From Hyphomicrobiales bacterium (lineage in GTDB: Bacteria > Pseudomonadota > Alphaproteobacteria > Rhizobiales > JAJFHB01), in contig JAJFHE010000014.1 of NCBI GenBank assembly GCA_021775755.1, forward strand, positions 1 to 64,000: DNA of 64,000 bases. Reading direction: 5' to 3'. The position numbers and the translations under genes were made by a program. The notes beneath the pieces were generated by a model that was not told the DNA's origin, did no database searches, and saw only the letters and a program-made list of their open reading frames with translations. Shown here piece by piece: positions 7,758-16,651 of this stretch. Position 1 is the first letter of the stretch. Each line of letters starts with the position of its first letter.

Positions 7758-8777
7758 TCAAAACCGGTCCTGTTTCGACGGGCGGCGGCGGCGGCGCGTC
7801 GACCGGCCCATGGTTGCGATCACATCGCCTTTCGCCAGATTGGATACTTCACCAAGGCGCGCGACGATGGTCTGGATCAGGGGCCGGTCGCCCGGTTCAT
7901 GGGTCTCCAGGGCGTTTCGCATGGCAACAAGATGGGCGTTCGTCGTGCCGCAGCACCCGCCAATGATCCGCGCGCCTGCGTCATAGGCAAGACAGGCATA
8001 GTCGGCCATCAGCTCCGGCGTGCCGGAATACTGGATCTCGCCGTCAACGAATTCGGGAACGCCGCAATTGCCTTTTGCCACAACGATGGCATCGGGCCGC
8101 ACCTCGGAAATACCGAGTACGGTGGCGACTAGTTCGGCGGCGCCGACACCGCAATTGGCGCCGATCGCCTCGGGCTGCTCGGCAAGCGAGGTGGTAAGTT
8201 CACCGAAACCCTGCGGCGTGATGCCCATCATGGTGCGGCCGGCCGTGTCGAAACTCATGGTGGTGACGATGGGCAAATCCACCGTGGATGCCCCCTCCAC
8301 GGCGGCCCGCAGCTCTTCTGCCGACGAGATTGTTTCGATCCAGAGAACATCCGCGCCGCCATCCATCAGAGCCTGCGCCTGTTCGGCGAAGGCGGCGACA
8401 CCATCTTCATGGCACAATGTGCCGACCGGCTCGAATATCTCGCCCGTCGGCCCCATGGAGCCGGCGATGACAACCAAGCGGTCGGTTTCCTGGGCAACGG
8501 AGCGAGCAATGCGCGCGGCTTCCGAGTTGAGCTCGTGCACCCGATCCTGCGCGTCATGCAGCATAAGGCGGTAGCGGTTGCCACCGAACGTATTGGTCAG
8601 AACGATGTCGGACCCTGCATCGATAAAGCCGCGATGCAGCGCCTTCACCTTTTCAGGATCGTCGATATTCCACAGTTCAGGTGCTCCGCCGGCTTCCAGG
8701 CCCATGGCGAAAAAATTGGTGCCCGTCGCACCGTCAGCCAGCAGCCAGCCCCGTTCATTGATTAGTTCACGCAACAT
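7758..8777 (-). CDS. Homocysteine S-methyltransferase domain protein (BHMT / MetH N-domain type)
   Basis: This encodes 339 residues from the ATG at 8777 (GGAGAG upstream); a longer frame to 8858 adds an implausible Arg-rich leader. The PF02574 barrel is clear: LLADGATGTNFF at the start, GSMGPTGE, and both zinc-ligand motifs, GANCGVG and GGCCGTT near the end, which bind the thiolate of homocysteine. It lacks the pterin, B12 and activation domains of full MetH, so it works either as a betaine/dimethylsulfonio methyltransferase or, more likely given the adjacent corrinoid protein and MetF, as the homocysteine module of a split methionine synthase. It lies 215 bp upstream of the corrinoid gene in the same orientation. 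Confidence 0.85.
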   Translation of the reverse strand: MLRELINERGWLLADGATGTNFFAMGLEAGGAPELWNIDDPEKVKALHRGFIDAGSDIVLTNTFGGNRYRLMLHDAQDRVHELNSEAARIARSVAQETDRLVVIAGSMGPTGEIFEPVGTLCHEDGVAAFAEQAQALMDGGADVLWIETISSAEELRAAVEGASTVDLPIVTTMSFDTAGRTMMGITPQGFGELTTSLAEQPEAIGANCGVGAAELVATVLGISEVRPDAIVVAKGNCGVPEFVDGEIQYSGTPELMADYACLAYDAGARIIGGCCGTTNAHLVAMRNALETHEPGDRPLIQTIVARLGEVSNLAKGDVIATMGRSTRRRRRPSKQDRF

Positions 8778-8945
8778 CGGTTTCTCTCCGCATCGGAGCA
8801 TTTCACTATAACCGCTCATCCGCCGTGGCAAGCGCCGGACTGACGCACTGGGCGGCAATCTTTTGTGCTCGCCATGATGCGCGTTTCATCTTAACAGTTT
8901 GCCCGGCATTCGTTCACCCCCTCAATCGTCAGGCGAAGAACACCC

Positions 8946-10217
8946 ATGAGCCAGCAACCCTATCCGATTGAAAGCATCCGTGCGGAGTTCCCGGCACTCG
9001 CCATCACCGATGACGGGCGGCGGCGTGTCTACTTCGACAACCCGGCCGGCACACAGGTGCCAAACCGCATGCTGGAACGCACCCGCAGCGCGCTGGTCGA
9101 AACAAACGCCAATCTTGGCGGCTACTTCCCCACCACGCTCGCCAATGAGGAAATCTACGTCGAAGGCCACCGTGCGATGGCCGATTTTCTGAATGCCGCG
9201 TCCGAGAACGAAATTATTTTCGGCGCAAGCATGACGACGCTGACCCTGCACATATCGCGCTCGATCGCCCGCACGCTTGAACCCGGCGACGAGATTGTCG
9301 TCACAAAAATGGATCATGATGCCAATATTTCACCCTGGCTTTTGATTGCGGAAGACACGGGCGCAGTGATCCGCTGGCTCGATTTTGAACTGGACACCTA
9401 TCAATTCGCCGATGATGCAATCGATGCGGTGCTGAACGACAGGACGAAACTTGTCTGCCTCGGCGCGGCAAGCAACTGCACCGGCACGATCAACGACGTC
9501 AAGGCGATGGCCGCGAAGGCCAAGGCCGCTGGCGCACTCGTATTCGTCGATGCGGTGCAACTCGCACCGCATGTGGGCATTGATGTTCAGGACATGGGTT
9601 GCGATCTGCTGGCATGTTCACCCTACAAATTCTTCGGCCCGCATCAGGGCGTGCTGTGGGGCCGCGAGGCGTTGTTGCGCGATCTCTTCCCCTACAAGGT
9701 CCGGCCGGCTGGCGAAGCTCCGCCGGAGCGGTTCGAGACCGGCACACCATCGTTCGAAGCCATCGCAGGCACGCTCGGCGCGATTGAGCATTTTGAGTGG
9801 ATCGGGCGGAAATTCGCGCCAGGCAACAGCGCCTGGGAGCATATGAGCGCGCGCGGCCAGATGCTGCATTCGGCAATGGACTATCTCTCCGCCTATGAAC
9901 TCGACCTGACCCGGCAACTGATCGAGCGGCTGCAGGCGCACGGTTCGGTTACCGTGCACGGCGTCACCAACCCGAACATGATGCACTGGCGCGTGCCCAC
10001 CGTTTCAATCACGGTGGACGGCAAACACCCGAAGGATCTCGCCAAGGCGCTGGCTCTAGAAAACATGTTTGTGTGGGATGGTCACAATTACGCCGTAGAG
10101 CCGGTGCGCAAGCTCGGCCTGCTCGACAAGGGCGGCGTGCTGCGCATCGGCATCGCGCACTACAATACAGGCGATGAAGTGGAGAGTTTCATACGCGCGC
10201 TGGAGCCGCTCCTGTAA
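8946..10217 (+). CDS. Class-V aminotransferase, cysteine-desulfurase-like (VC1184 subfamily)
   Basis: This encodes 423 residues with the class-V PLP fold. The Schiff-base Lys is in CSPYKFFGPHQG; the N-terminal YFDNPAGTQVPN and the VDAVQLAPHVGIDV strand are typical of the cysteine-desulfurase-like TIGR01976 group, related to SufS and kynureninase. Members of this group are widespread, but their substrate is not established, and I see no clear equivalent of the mobile catalytic Cys loop of true desulfurases. It is divergent from the homocysteine methyltransferase gene (168 bp between the starts), which is suggestive but not proof of a link to sulfur amino-acid metabolism. Confidence 0.82.
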   Translation: MSQQPYPIESIRAEFPALAITDDGRRRVYFDNPAGTQVPNRMLERTRSALVETNANLGGYFPTTLANEEIYVEGHRAMADFLNAASENEIIFGASMTTLTLHISRSIARTLEPGDEIVVTKMDHDANISPWLLIAEDTGAVIRWLDFELDTYQFADDAIDAVLNDRTKLVCLGAASNCTGTINDVKAMAAKAKAAGALVFVDAVQLAPHVGIDVQDMGCDLLACSPYKFFGPHQGVLWGREALLRDLFPYKVRPAGEAPPERFETGTPSFEAIAGTLGAIEHFEWIGRKFAPGNSAWEHMSARGQMLHSAMDYLSAYELDLTRQLIERLQAHGSVTVHGVTNPNMMHWRVPTVSITVDGKHPKDLAKALALENMFVWDGHNYAVEPVRKLGLLDKGGVLRIGIAHYNTGDEVESFIRALEPLL

Positions 10218-10340
10218 CGCCCGTCTCACGAAATTGTCAGGGTTCCCAACAGTTTTCCCACACGTTCTTCACTTGCTATGGCTGGCATGTCCACAGCTTT
10301 TGCCCGATGTTTTCCCCAGTCTGAACGGGAGAAACATAAC

Positions 10341-10430
10341 ATGACGGGATTGGCTATCGGACTTGTGGTTGTGTGCGTCGCGGGGCTCGGCTTCAACCTT
10401 TATATGCGCAAGAAAAACAAGAAGGACTGA
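10341..10430 (+). CDS. Small single-pass membrane peptide, 29 residues
   Basis: ATG at 10341 is preceded by GGGAG with good spacing and opens a 29-codon frame. The product is a hydrophobic helix (GLAIGLVVVCVAGLGF) followed by a strongly basic tail (MRKKNKKD), giving an N-out/C-in single-span membrane peptide by the positive-inside rule. It stands alone between the class-V enzyme and the convergent soeC. No function can be assigned; small proteins of this type often bind larger membrane complexes. Confidence 0.6.
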   Translation: MTGLAIGLVVVCVAGLGFNLYMRKKNKKD

Positions 10431-10449
10431 GGTCCCAGTTCAACGCGCT

Positions 10450-11397
10450 TCACGCCACCTTGTCGCCGTAGTAGAGCATCACCACGTGGCGGGCTTGCGC
10501 GAAGAACAGCCAGCGCTCGACGACGAGGCCGGCGGCACAGCTTGCTACCGCGGCGACTGAAAGTGCGGCCGCCAGTGGACCTGCGGAGTTCATCGCCAGA
10601 AGGATGGCGAGCGCCGGTAGGGCAAATGCCAGAAGCAATGCGATGCGGCGCAGTTTGGCGGCGTGCCTGCGGGCCACGTGATAGCCCATTTCCTTCATGA
10701 TGTAGTTGGCGCTGGTGTGTGGCGGATCGATCGGGCGCACGGCACCGAATTCGCCCAGACCTGTCGCCGCTTCAACGGTCCGGGTTTTCTCCTCGCCGTC
10801 CACGGCGCGCCAGTAGGCGATCTTGAAACCGCCGGCGACAGCAAGCGCGGCAATCGCCCCTGTCGCCAGAAGATCGGGCGCCGCGCCAAATAGAGACCAC
10901 AGGCACATCAGCAACACCGACCCGCTGGCCAGCGCCAGCATCAGATAGTTGGGCGCCACCCAGGCGTTGTGCCAGGTGCGGATGGTGGTGAGCGAGGCGT
11001 AGATCATGGCCGTGCTGTAGACCGTCGCGGCGGCCAGCCCGATTGTCGCCACGCCGAGAGCCGCGAGAATGCCTGCCGAGCCATAACCGAACACACTTGC
11101 CAGAAACAGCAAGCCCGCCGGAGCGAAAGTGACCACCGCGAGCACACCTTCGCGCGACAGCCATGAGGAGCGCCATTGCGAAAACGCCCGCCACGCCCGC
11201 TCGGGGCGACCGAGATGGAAGGTCGATGACAAAAGCCCGGTTGTCACCAGGGCAAGCGCCAGCGCCAGCGAAACCGGCATGAACCATCTGGCCTGCGGTT
11301 CAACGCCCAGTACCGTTAGGAGCGCAAGCAGAGCCAGAAGACCGTATCCCGCGCCGGATGCGGTGGTGAAGACGATGACGGAATAAGCCGGATGCAT
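10450..11397 (-). CDS. soeC: Membrane anchor subunit of molybdoenzyme (DmsC/NrfD-like, SoeC-like)
   Basis: This encodes 315 residues with eight or so predicted transmembrane helices and short loops, typical of DmsC/YnfH anchors that pass electrons to or from the quinone pool. A TFHLGRPERAWRAF segment with conserved His and Arg matches the DmsC family signature. It starts 5 bp after the Fe-S subunit gene and is the last gene of the A-B-C set. The SoeC assignment follows from the set as a whole and the absence of a Tat signal on the large subunit; a DMSO- or thiosulfate-reductase anchor is the alternative. Confidence 0.75.
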   Translation of the reverse strand: MHPAYSVIVFTTASGAGYGLLALLALLTVLGVEPQARWFMPVSLALALALVTTGLLSSTFHLGRPERAWRAFSQWRSSWLSREGVLAVVTFAPAGLLFLASVFGYGSAGILAALGVATIGLAAATVYSTAMIYASLTTIRTWHNAWVAPNYLMLALASGSVLLMCLWSLFGAAPDLLATGAIAALAVAGGFKIAYWRAVDGEEKTRTVEAATGLGEFGAVRPIDPPHTSANYIMKEMGYHVARRHAAKLRRIALLLAFALPALAILLAMNSAGPLAAALSVAAVASCAAGLVVERWLFFAQARHVVMLYYGDKVA

Positions 11398-11402
11398 GCG
11401 TT

Positions 11403-12161
11403 CTAGCCCGACAGCTTGGCGTCGGCCCAGGCGAACAGGCGCTCCAGCGCACTGCCATCACCGGCGAGAGGTTCTTCCACACGCGAAGCATCCGCTTCGA
11501 GACGATCGTCGCGCCGTTTGCGTGGCGGCAGGTACTTGTTCACCGGCTTGTAGCCCATCTCGGGCAGCAGATCGTAACCCTCGCGTTCGGCGACAAGTTT
11601 CGACACGTCGCTTTGCGGGTCGCCAAGGTCACCGAAGTGACGCGCGCTTGTCGGACAGGCGCGCACGCAGGCGGGAACCTGGTCTTCCGGCGCCAGATTG
11701 TCGTTGTAGATGCGGTCGACACACAGCGTGCATTTCTTCATGACGCCGTGGTCATAGTCGTACTCGCGCGCGCCATAGGGGCAGGCCCATGAGCAGAGCT
11801 TGCAGCCGATGCAGGTTTCCGGATTGACCAGCACGATGCCGTCTTCGACGCGCTTATAGGAGGCGCCGGTCGGGCAGACGGTGACGCAGGCCGGTTCCTC
11901 GCAATGCAGACACGAGCGCGGGAAGTGCACGGTTTGCGTCCGCCCACCATCGTCGGCCTGGTAGGAGTGCACGCGATTGAGCCAGGCGCCCATGGGCTCA
12001 TCGCCATAGGGCCGCTCATCACTCAAAGGCGCGGAGTAACCGCCGGTGTTCCATTCCTTGCAGCTCACCGCACAGGCATGGCAGCCGACGCAGACATCGA
12101 GGTCGATGACGAGGCCGAGCTTCTTCTGACCCGCGCCGCTCGTATCGGGAAGGCTGGTCAT
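11403..12161 (-). CDS. soeB: Fe-S electron-transfer subunit of molybdoenzyme (DmsB/SoeB-like)
   Basis: This encodes 252 residues with four ferredoxin-type Cys clusters. The first is CVGCHACAVSC (C24, C27, C30, C34), followed by CLHCEEPACVTVCPTGA, CIGCKLCSWACPYGA and CTLCVDRI ending with CVRACPTSA, as in DmsB-type subunits carrying four [4Fe-4S] centres. The start at 12161 overlaps the stop of the catalytic-subunit gene as ATGA, so translation is coupled; the much longer open frame upstream is only a shadow of that gene. It transfers electrons between the molybdopterin subunit and the membrane anchor. Confidence 0.88.
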   Translation of the reverse strand: MTSLPDTSGAGQKKLGLVIDLDVCVGCHACAVSCKEWNTGGYSAPLSDERPYGDEPMGAWLNRVHSYQADDGGRTQTVHFPRSCLHCEEPACVTVCPTGASYKRVEDGIVLVNPETCIGCKLCSWACPYGAREYDYDHGVMKKCTLCVDRIYNDNLAPEDQVPACVRACPTSARHFGDLGDPQSDVSKLVAEREGYDLLPEMGYKPVNKYLPPRKRRDDRLEADASRVEEPLAGDGSALERLFAWADAKLSG

Positions 12162-15040
12162 CGGCGGCCCTCCGGCGTGGTAAATCCGGTGCCGAAGCGC
12201 GAGACATCGGGCGTTTGCGGCAGCCCTTCCGGCGGGTTCAGCGGCGCCAGCGCGGGCACCGTCTCGCCGAATTCCTCTTCCTTCGCCCGCTCGATCCGCA
12301 CGCGCAGATCGTACCAGGCAGCCTGGCCGGTGACCGGGTCGGAGTTGGAATACCGGTAGCCGCCATGATCGGGCAACAGATCGGAAATAACGTGGTTGAG
12401 CAGGAAGCCCTTGCGCGCTTCCGGCGCGTCGGCATCGAGGTTCCAGGCGCGCGAGCGCTTGCCGATGGCGTTCCACGTCCACACCGTATCCGGGTTGACG
12501 CCGTCCATCAGGCGCGCTTCCGCCTTGAGGCGCCCGTGATGCGAGGTGACCCAGACCCAGTCGCCATCCGAGATACCGTGTTCGGCAGCGCGCACAGTGT
12601 TTATATAGAGGCTGTTGTATCCGTGTATCTGGCGCAGCCAGGCGTTCTGCGATCCCCAGGAGTGATACATCGCCATCGGCCGCTGAGTGAGCGCGTGCAT
12701 GGGAAAGCTGTCGCCTGGAACCATTGCTTCTTCGAAAGGCGCATACCAGAACGGCAGGGGGTCGAAGAAGGCATCGACGCGTTTCTTGTGCTGCTCGGGC
12801 GGCAACACGTCGCCAAAGCCCCGCGCGGCAAGGCGGAATTTCTGCAACGGCTCGGAATAGATCTGGAAGACGATTTGCTCCGTCGACCCGACGAAGCCGA
12901 CGGACTGCGCCCACTCCAGATACTCGCGGTTGGCATGGCGGTAAAAACGGTGGTTGTCGGGCAGGTGGTGGATCCAGTGACAGCCGTTTTCAATATAGGC
13001 GTCGAGCTGCCCCTGATTGGGAGCGCCCTTGCCGTAGGACGTACCGTCCTCGCCCCGCCAGCCTGCAAGCGATCCAACGCCGGGGGCACGTTCGTGATTG
13101 ACGATGTAGTCGGAGTAACCGCCGGGATAGGCCGGTGCACCGGCCTCATCGACAAATCCCGGCAGCCCGAGGCGCGCGCCCAGATCAATGACCACATCCT
13201 GAAACGGCCGCACATCGCGGTCCGGTTCGACAACCGGCTGGCGGATGGCATCTGCAACGCCATCGGCTTCCGATATCGGGCGGTCGAGCAGTGAAATGCA
13301 GTCCCAGCGCTCCAGATAGGTCGTGTCGGGCAGGATCAGGTCCGCATAGGGCACCATTTCGGAAAAATAGGCGTCCGAATAGATGATCTTCGGGATAACA
13401 TACTCGCCGGTTTCCGGGTCCTTGCGTGTCAAGGCGTCGATGGTGCCGGGCACGTTCATCGACGAGTTCCAACTCATGTTGGCCATATACATGAACAACA
13501 CATCGACCGGGTAAGGATCGCCCGCCGCGGCATTGTTGATGACCATATGCATCATGCCGTGGGCGGCGACCGGCGCTTCCCAGGAATAGGCCTTGTCGAT
13601 GCGGCGCGGCGTGCCGTCTTCATCGACGAGAAGATCTTCCGGCCCCGTCGGGAAGCCGAGCGGGGGCCCGGGCATCGGTTCGCCGGGCACGATCTCTCCT
13701 GGCTTGCCGTACGGCTTGATGGGGGGCGGCAGGGCTTTCGGGAACGGCGGTTTGAAACGGAAGCCGCCCGGGCAGTCGATGGATCCGAGAATCATCTGCA
13801 GCACATGCAGCATGCGGCAGGTGTGGAAGCCGTTGGAGTGCGCCGATATCCCGCGCATGGCGTGCATGCTCACGGGGCGGCCGGTCATTTTTTCGTGGCG
13901 CACACCGTTGCAGTCGGTCCAGGGAATATTGAGCGTAATCTCGCGCTCGAAGGCGGCCTCGGCAAGCTCACGCGCAATACGGCGGATCGAATCCGCGGGG
14001 AAACCGACACGTTCGGCAACCTCGTCCGGCGCATACTGGCCGTGCAGGAAGCGCTCGGCCATGAGCTCAAAGACCGGCACCGCCTTGCGCCCGTCCGGCA
14101 GTGTCACCTCGCCTGAAAGCTGCGGTGCCGCATCGGGCAACCCGGCCAGAGCCGGCGCGCCGGCGGCCTTGTCCCAAACGAGCGGCTTGCCGTCGTCGGA
14201 GCGCGCAAACAGGCCATCGTCCGCGGTGCCCGGCGCGCGGATGACGAGCCATGGCGCATTGGTGTAGCGCACCAGATAGTCGAGATCGACTTTCTGCAGG
14301 CGCAGCAGTTCATGAATAAGTGCGGCAACGAAGAGACCGTCTGTACCCGGCCGCAGGCCGATCCACTCGTCGGCGATGGCGGAATATCCGGTCTGCACCG
14401 GATTGATGGAAACGATCTTGGCGCCGCGCTGCTTCAGCTTGCCGAGCCCGATCTTGATCGGATTGGAGGCGTGATCTTCCGCCACGCCGAACAGCATGAA
14501 GTATTCGGTACGGTCCCAGTCGGCTTCACCGAATTCCCAGAACGATCCGCCAATGGAATAAAGACCAGCGGCAGCCATATTGACGGAACAAAACCCGCCA
14601 TGGGCGGCATAGTTCGGGGTGCCGAACTTTTGCGCCCAGAATCCGGTCAGCGCCTGGCTTTGATCGCGGCCGGTGAAGAAGGCAAGCTTGCGCGGATCGG
14701 ACCGGCGCACCTGACCGAGCCAGTCGGTGGCAAGGTCGAGCGCTTCTTCCCACTCCACTTCGCGGTACTCGCCCGCCCCGCGCTCGCCGACCCGCACAAG
14801 CGGTTTGGTCAGTCTGGCCGGCGAATAGTGCTGCATGATGCCGGCGGAACCCTTACCGCACAGCACGCCCTTGTTGACGGGGTGATCGCGGTTGCCCTCG
14901 ATGTAGCGGACGGTTCCGTCTTTCAGATAGACCTTGATGCCGCAACGGCACGCGCACATGTAGCAGGTCGTGGTCTTGACCTCGTCCCATGTGAGCTCGG
15001 AGGTCTCAACCCTCGGTTCGCCCCTAGCGCCGTCCTGCAT
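12158..15040 (-). CDS. soeA: Molybdopterin oxidoreductase catalytic subunit (SoeA-like, cytoplasmic)
   Basis: This encodes 960 residues from the ATG at 15040. The N-terminal [4Fe-4S] motif is C26-x2-C29-x3-C33-x27-C61 (CYMCACRC ... VLCGKG), followed by the DMSO-reductase-family molybdopterin domains and a C-terminal dinucleotide-binding domain. No twin-arginine signal precedes the cluster, so the protein should stay in the cytoplasm. That, the length and the three-subunit set match SoeABC, the membrane-bound sulfite-oxidising enzyme of phototrophic sulfur bacteria and roseobacters. The gene lies 112 bp downstream of an omega-aminotransferase gene on the same strand, consistent with disposal of sulfite from an amino-sulfonate. 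An uncharacterised relative with another substrate remains possible. Confidence 0.72.
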   Translation of the reverse strand: MQDGARGEPRVETSELTWDEVKTTTCYMCACRCGIKVYLKDGTVRYIEGNRDHPVNKGVLCGKGSAGIMQHYSPARLTKPLVRVGERGAGEYREVEWEEALDLATDWLGQVRRSDPRKLAFFTGRDQSQALTGFWAQKFGTPNYAAHGGFCSVNMAAAGLYSIGGSFWEFGEADWDRTEYFMLFGVAEDHASNPIKIGLGKLKQRGAKIVSINPVQTGYSAIADEWIGLRPGTDGLFVAALIHELLRLQKVDLDYLVRYTNAPWLVIRAPGTADDGLFARSDDGKPLVWDKAAGAPALAGLPDAAPQLSGEVTLPDGRKAVPVFELMAERFLHGQYAPDEVAERVGFPADSIRRIARELAEAAFEREITLNIPWTDCNGVRHEKMTGRPVSMHAMRGISAHSNGFHTCRMLHVLQMILGSIDCPGGFRFKPPFPKALPPPIKPYGKPGEIVPGEPMPGPPLGFPTGPEDLLVDEDGTPRRIDKAYSWEAPVAAHGMMHMVINNAAAGDPYPVDVLFMYMANMSWNSSMNVPGTIDALTRKDPETGEYVIPKIIYSDAYFSEMVPYADLILPDTTYLERWDCISLLDRPISEADGVADAIRQPVVEPDRDVRPFQDVVIDLGARLGLPGFVDEAGAPAYPGGYSDYIVNHERAPGVGSLAGWRGEDGTSYGKGAPNQGQLDAYIENGCHWIHHLPDNHRFYRHANREYLEWAQSVGFVGSTEQIVFQIYSEPLQKFRLAARGFGDVLPPEQHKKRVDAFFDPLPFWYAPFEEAMVPGDSFPMHALTQRPMAMYHSWGSQNAWLRQIHGYNSLYINTVRAAEHGISDGDWVWVTSHHGRLKAEARLMDGVNPDTVWTWNAIGKRSRAWNLDADAPEARKGFLLNHVISDLLPDHGGYRYSNSDPVTGQAAWYDLRVRIERAKEEEFGETVPALAPLNPPEGLPQTPDVSRFGTGFTTPEGRR

Positions 15041-15152
15041 CGCGGTTGTCCGCTCCCCTGAATTCGCTCTTGCGCACCCGCCGGAGACCTTCGTTGCCGA
15101 GGGCTCCCATGTCAATCGGCGGGCGGACTGTTTCCGCAACAAACCGCAGGTG

Positions 15153-16484
15153 TCAGGCTTTCTCCGCCTCGAACACCTTGCGGATAACCTGGCAGATCTC
15201 ATCCACATGAGACCGGTCGGCAATGAGCGGCGGCGCGATAATGCCCGCATCGCCGGTGAACTTCACATGCAGCCCTTCCCAGAAGAGTTTCTTTTGAAGC
15301 GATGCACCGCGGGCACCGGGTGCAGCACCTTGCGCAACATCGATGCCGGCAAGCAGACCGTAACCGCGGACATCGGTGACGATGTCGAGATCGCGCAGGT
15401 CGTACATGGCATCGAGGAAGTAACCGCTCAATTCCGCAGCGCGGGCAAACAGGCCTTCGCTCTCGTAGATTTCCTGGGTCGCAAGACCGGCGGCACATGC
15501 TGCCGGGTGGCCCGAGTAGGTATAGCCGTGGAAGAACTCGATGGCGCTCTCCGGCGATGCGTTCATCACGGTGTCGTAAATCTCATCGCGCACCGCGACC
15601 GCTCCCATGGGCTGGCAGCCGTTGGTGAGCGCTTTGGCCAAGGTCATGATGTCCGGCGTGACGCCGAAGGCCTGTGCCGCGAAAGGCGTGCCGAGGCGAC
15701 CGAAGCCGCAGATCACTTCATCGAACACGAGCAGAATACCGTTCTGGTCGCAGATCTCACGCAGCCGCTCCAGATAGCCCTTGGGCGGGATGAGCACACC
15801 GGTGGAGCCGGCAATCGGCTCAACGAAACAGGCGGCAATGGTCGAACCGCCATAGGTTTCGACGAACCGTTGAAGGTCGTTGGCAAGCTCCCAGCCGTTT
15901 TCCGGCTGGCCGCGCGTGAAGCGCTGATTTTCGTCGAAGGTGTGGCGCATGCACACGACATTCGGCATGACGCCCGAGAAGGTCTCTCGGTTCTTGACCA
16001 TGCCCGCCAGCGATACGCCGCCGATATTGACACCGTGATAGGCGCGCTCGCGCGACACGAAGCGCACACGATGACCCTCGCCGTTGGCGCGGTGAAACGC
16101 CATGCAGATCTTCAACGCGGTATCGATGGCTTCCGAACCCGAATTGCCGAAGAAGATGTGGTTGATCGGCTCCGGCGTTATGGCGCAGACCTTTTGCGCC
16201 AGCGCAAACGACAGCGGATGGGCGAGGCCGAAGGGGGCCGTGTAGTCGTTTGTCATGAGGGCTGAATGGACCGCGTCGGCAATCTCCTTGCGGCCATGGC
16301 CGGCGGCGACGCAGAAAAGGCCGGAAGAGCCATCAATGATCTTGCCGCCCTTGTGATCCCAGATGTAGACGCCTTCCGACTTCACCACGAGCCGCGGATC
16401 CGCCTTGAAATCGCGGTTCGATGTAAACGGCATCCAGTGATGCTCTAGTGAATTGGCGGCGAAGTGGCTGACTGGTCCCGTCAT
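15153..16484 (-). CDS. Class-III omega-amino acid:pyruvate aminotransferase (beta-alanine/taurine type)
   Basis: This encodes 443 residues. The fold-I class-III signature is complete: FFGNSGSEAIDTALK, FDEVICGFGRLG and the PLP lysine in MTLAKALTNG. The N-terminal HHWMPFTSNRDFK and GLFCVAAGHGR segments resemble omega-amino acid:pyruvate aminotransferases, a group that includes enzymes using beta-alanine, taurine or hypotaurine. It is divergent from a MocR regulator (start 16652), the usual arrangement for TauR- or GabR-like control, and is followed on the same strand by soeABC. Taurine or a related sulfonate is therefore an attractive substrate, but that is inference. Confidence 0.85.
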   Translation of the reverse strand: MTGPVSHFAANSLEHHWMPFTSNRDFKADPRLVVKSEGVYIWDHKGGKIIDGSSGLFCVAAGHGRKEIADAVHSALMTNDYTAPFGLAHPLSFALAQKVCAITPEPINHIFFGNSGSEAIDTALKICMAFHRANGEGHRVRFVSRERAYHGVNIGGVSLAGMVKNRETFSGVMPNVVCMRHTFDENQRFTRGQPENGWELANDLQRFVETYGGSTIAACFVEPIAGSTGVLIPPKGYLERLREICDQNGILLVFDEVICGFGRLGTPFAAQAFGVTPDIMTLAKALTNGCQPMGAVAVRDEIYDTVMNASPESAIEFFHGYTYSGHPAACAAGLATQEIYESEGLFARAAELSGYFLDAMYDLRDLDIVTDVRGYGLLAGIDVAQGAAPGARGASLQKKLFWEGLHVKFTGDAGIIAPPLIADRSHVDEICQVIRKVFEAEKA

Positions 16485-16609
16485 GTTCCAGACCCCTGTT
16501 GGCTAGAGCTGTATGTACTCATGTGGTGAGCGAAATGGCGTGCAGGCGGCGCTGCTCAATCAGCCTGCGACGGCGCGGCTACCTTAAGCGGGCAATTGGC
16601 GCTAATGTA

Positions 16610-16637
16610 GGTCCAGTTCGAGCGTTTCCATTGGACC
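16610..16637. promoter_or_regulatory. Candidate MocR operator, GGTCCA/TGGACC inverted pair
   Basis: GGTCCA (16610-16615) and TGGACC (16632-16637) are inverted copies with centres about 22 bp (two helical turns) apart. They lie 15 bp upstream of the MocR start codon, in the spacer shared with the divergent aminotransferase gene. TTGGACC-like half-sites resemble those reported for MocR/GabR-type regulators. Autoregulation by the 16652-18121 product is the simplest reading. Confidence 0.5.
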
Positions 16638-16651
16638 AAGCCGATTTAGCC

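Noticed and set aside
12215-13294. Long plus-strand frame opposite soeA
   Set aside because: It is antisense to a complete, well-conserved catalytic subunit; high GC keeps such frames open.
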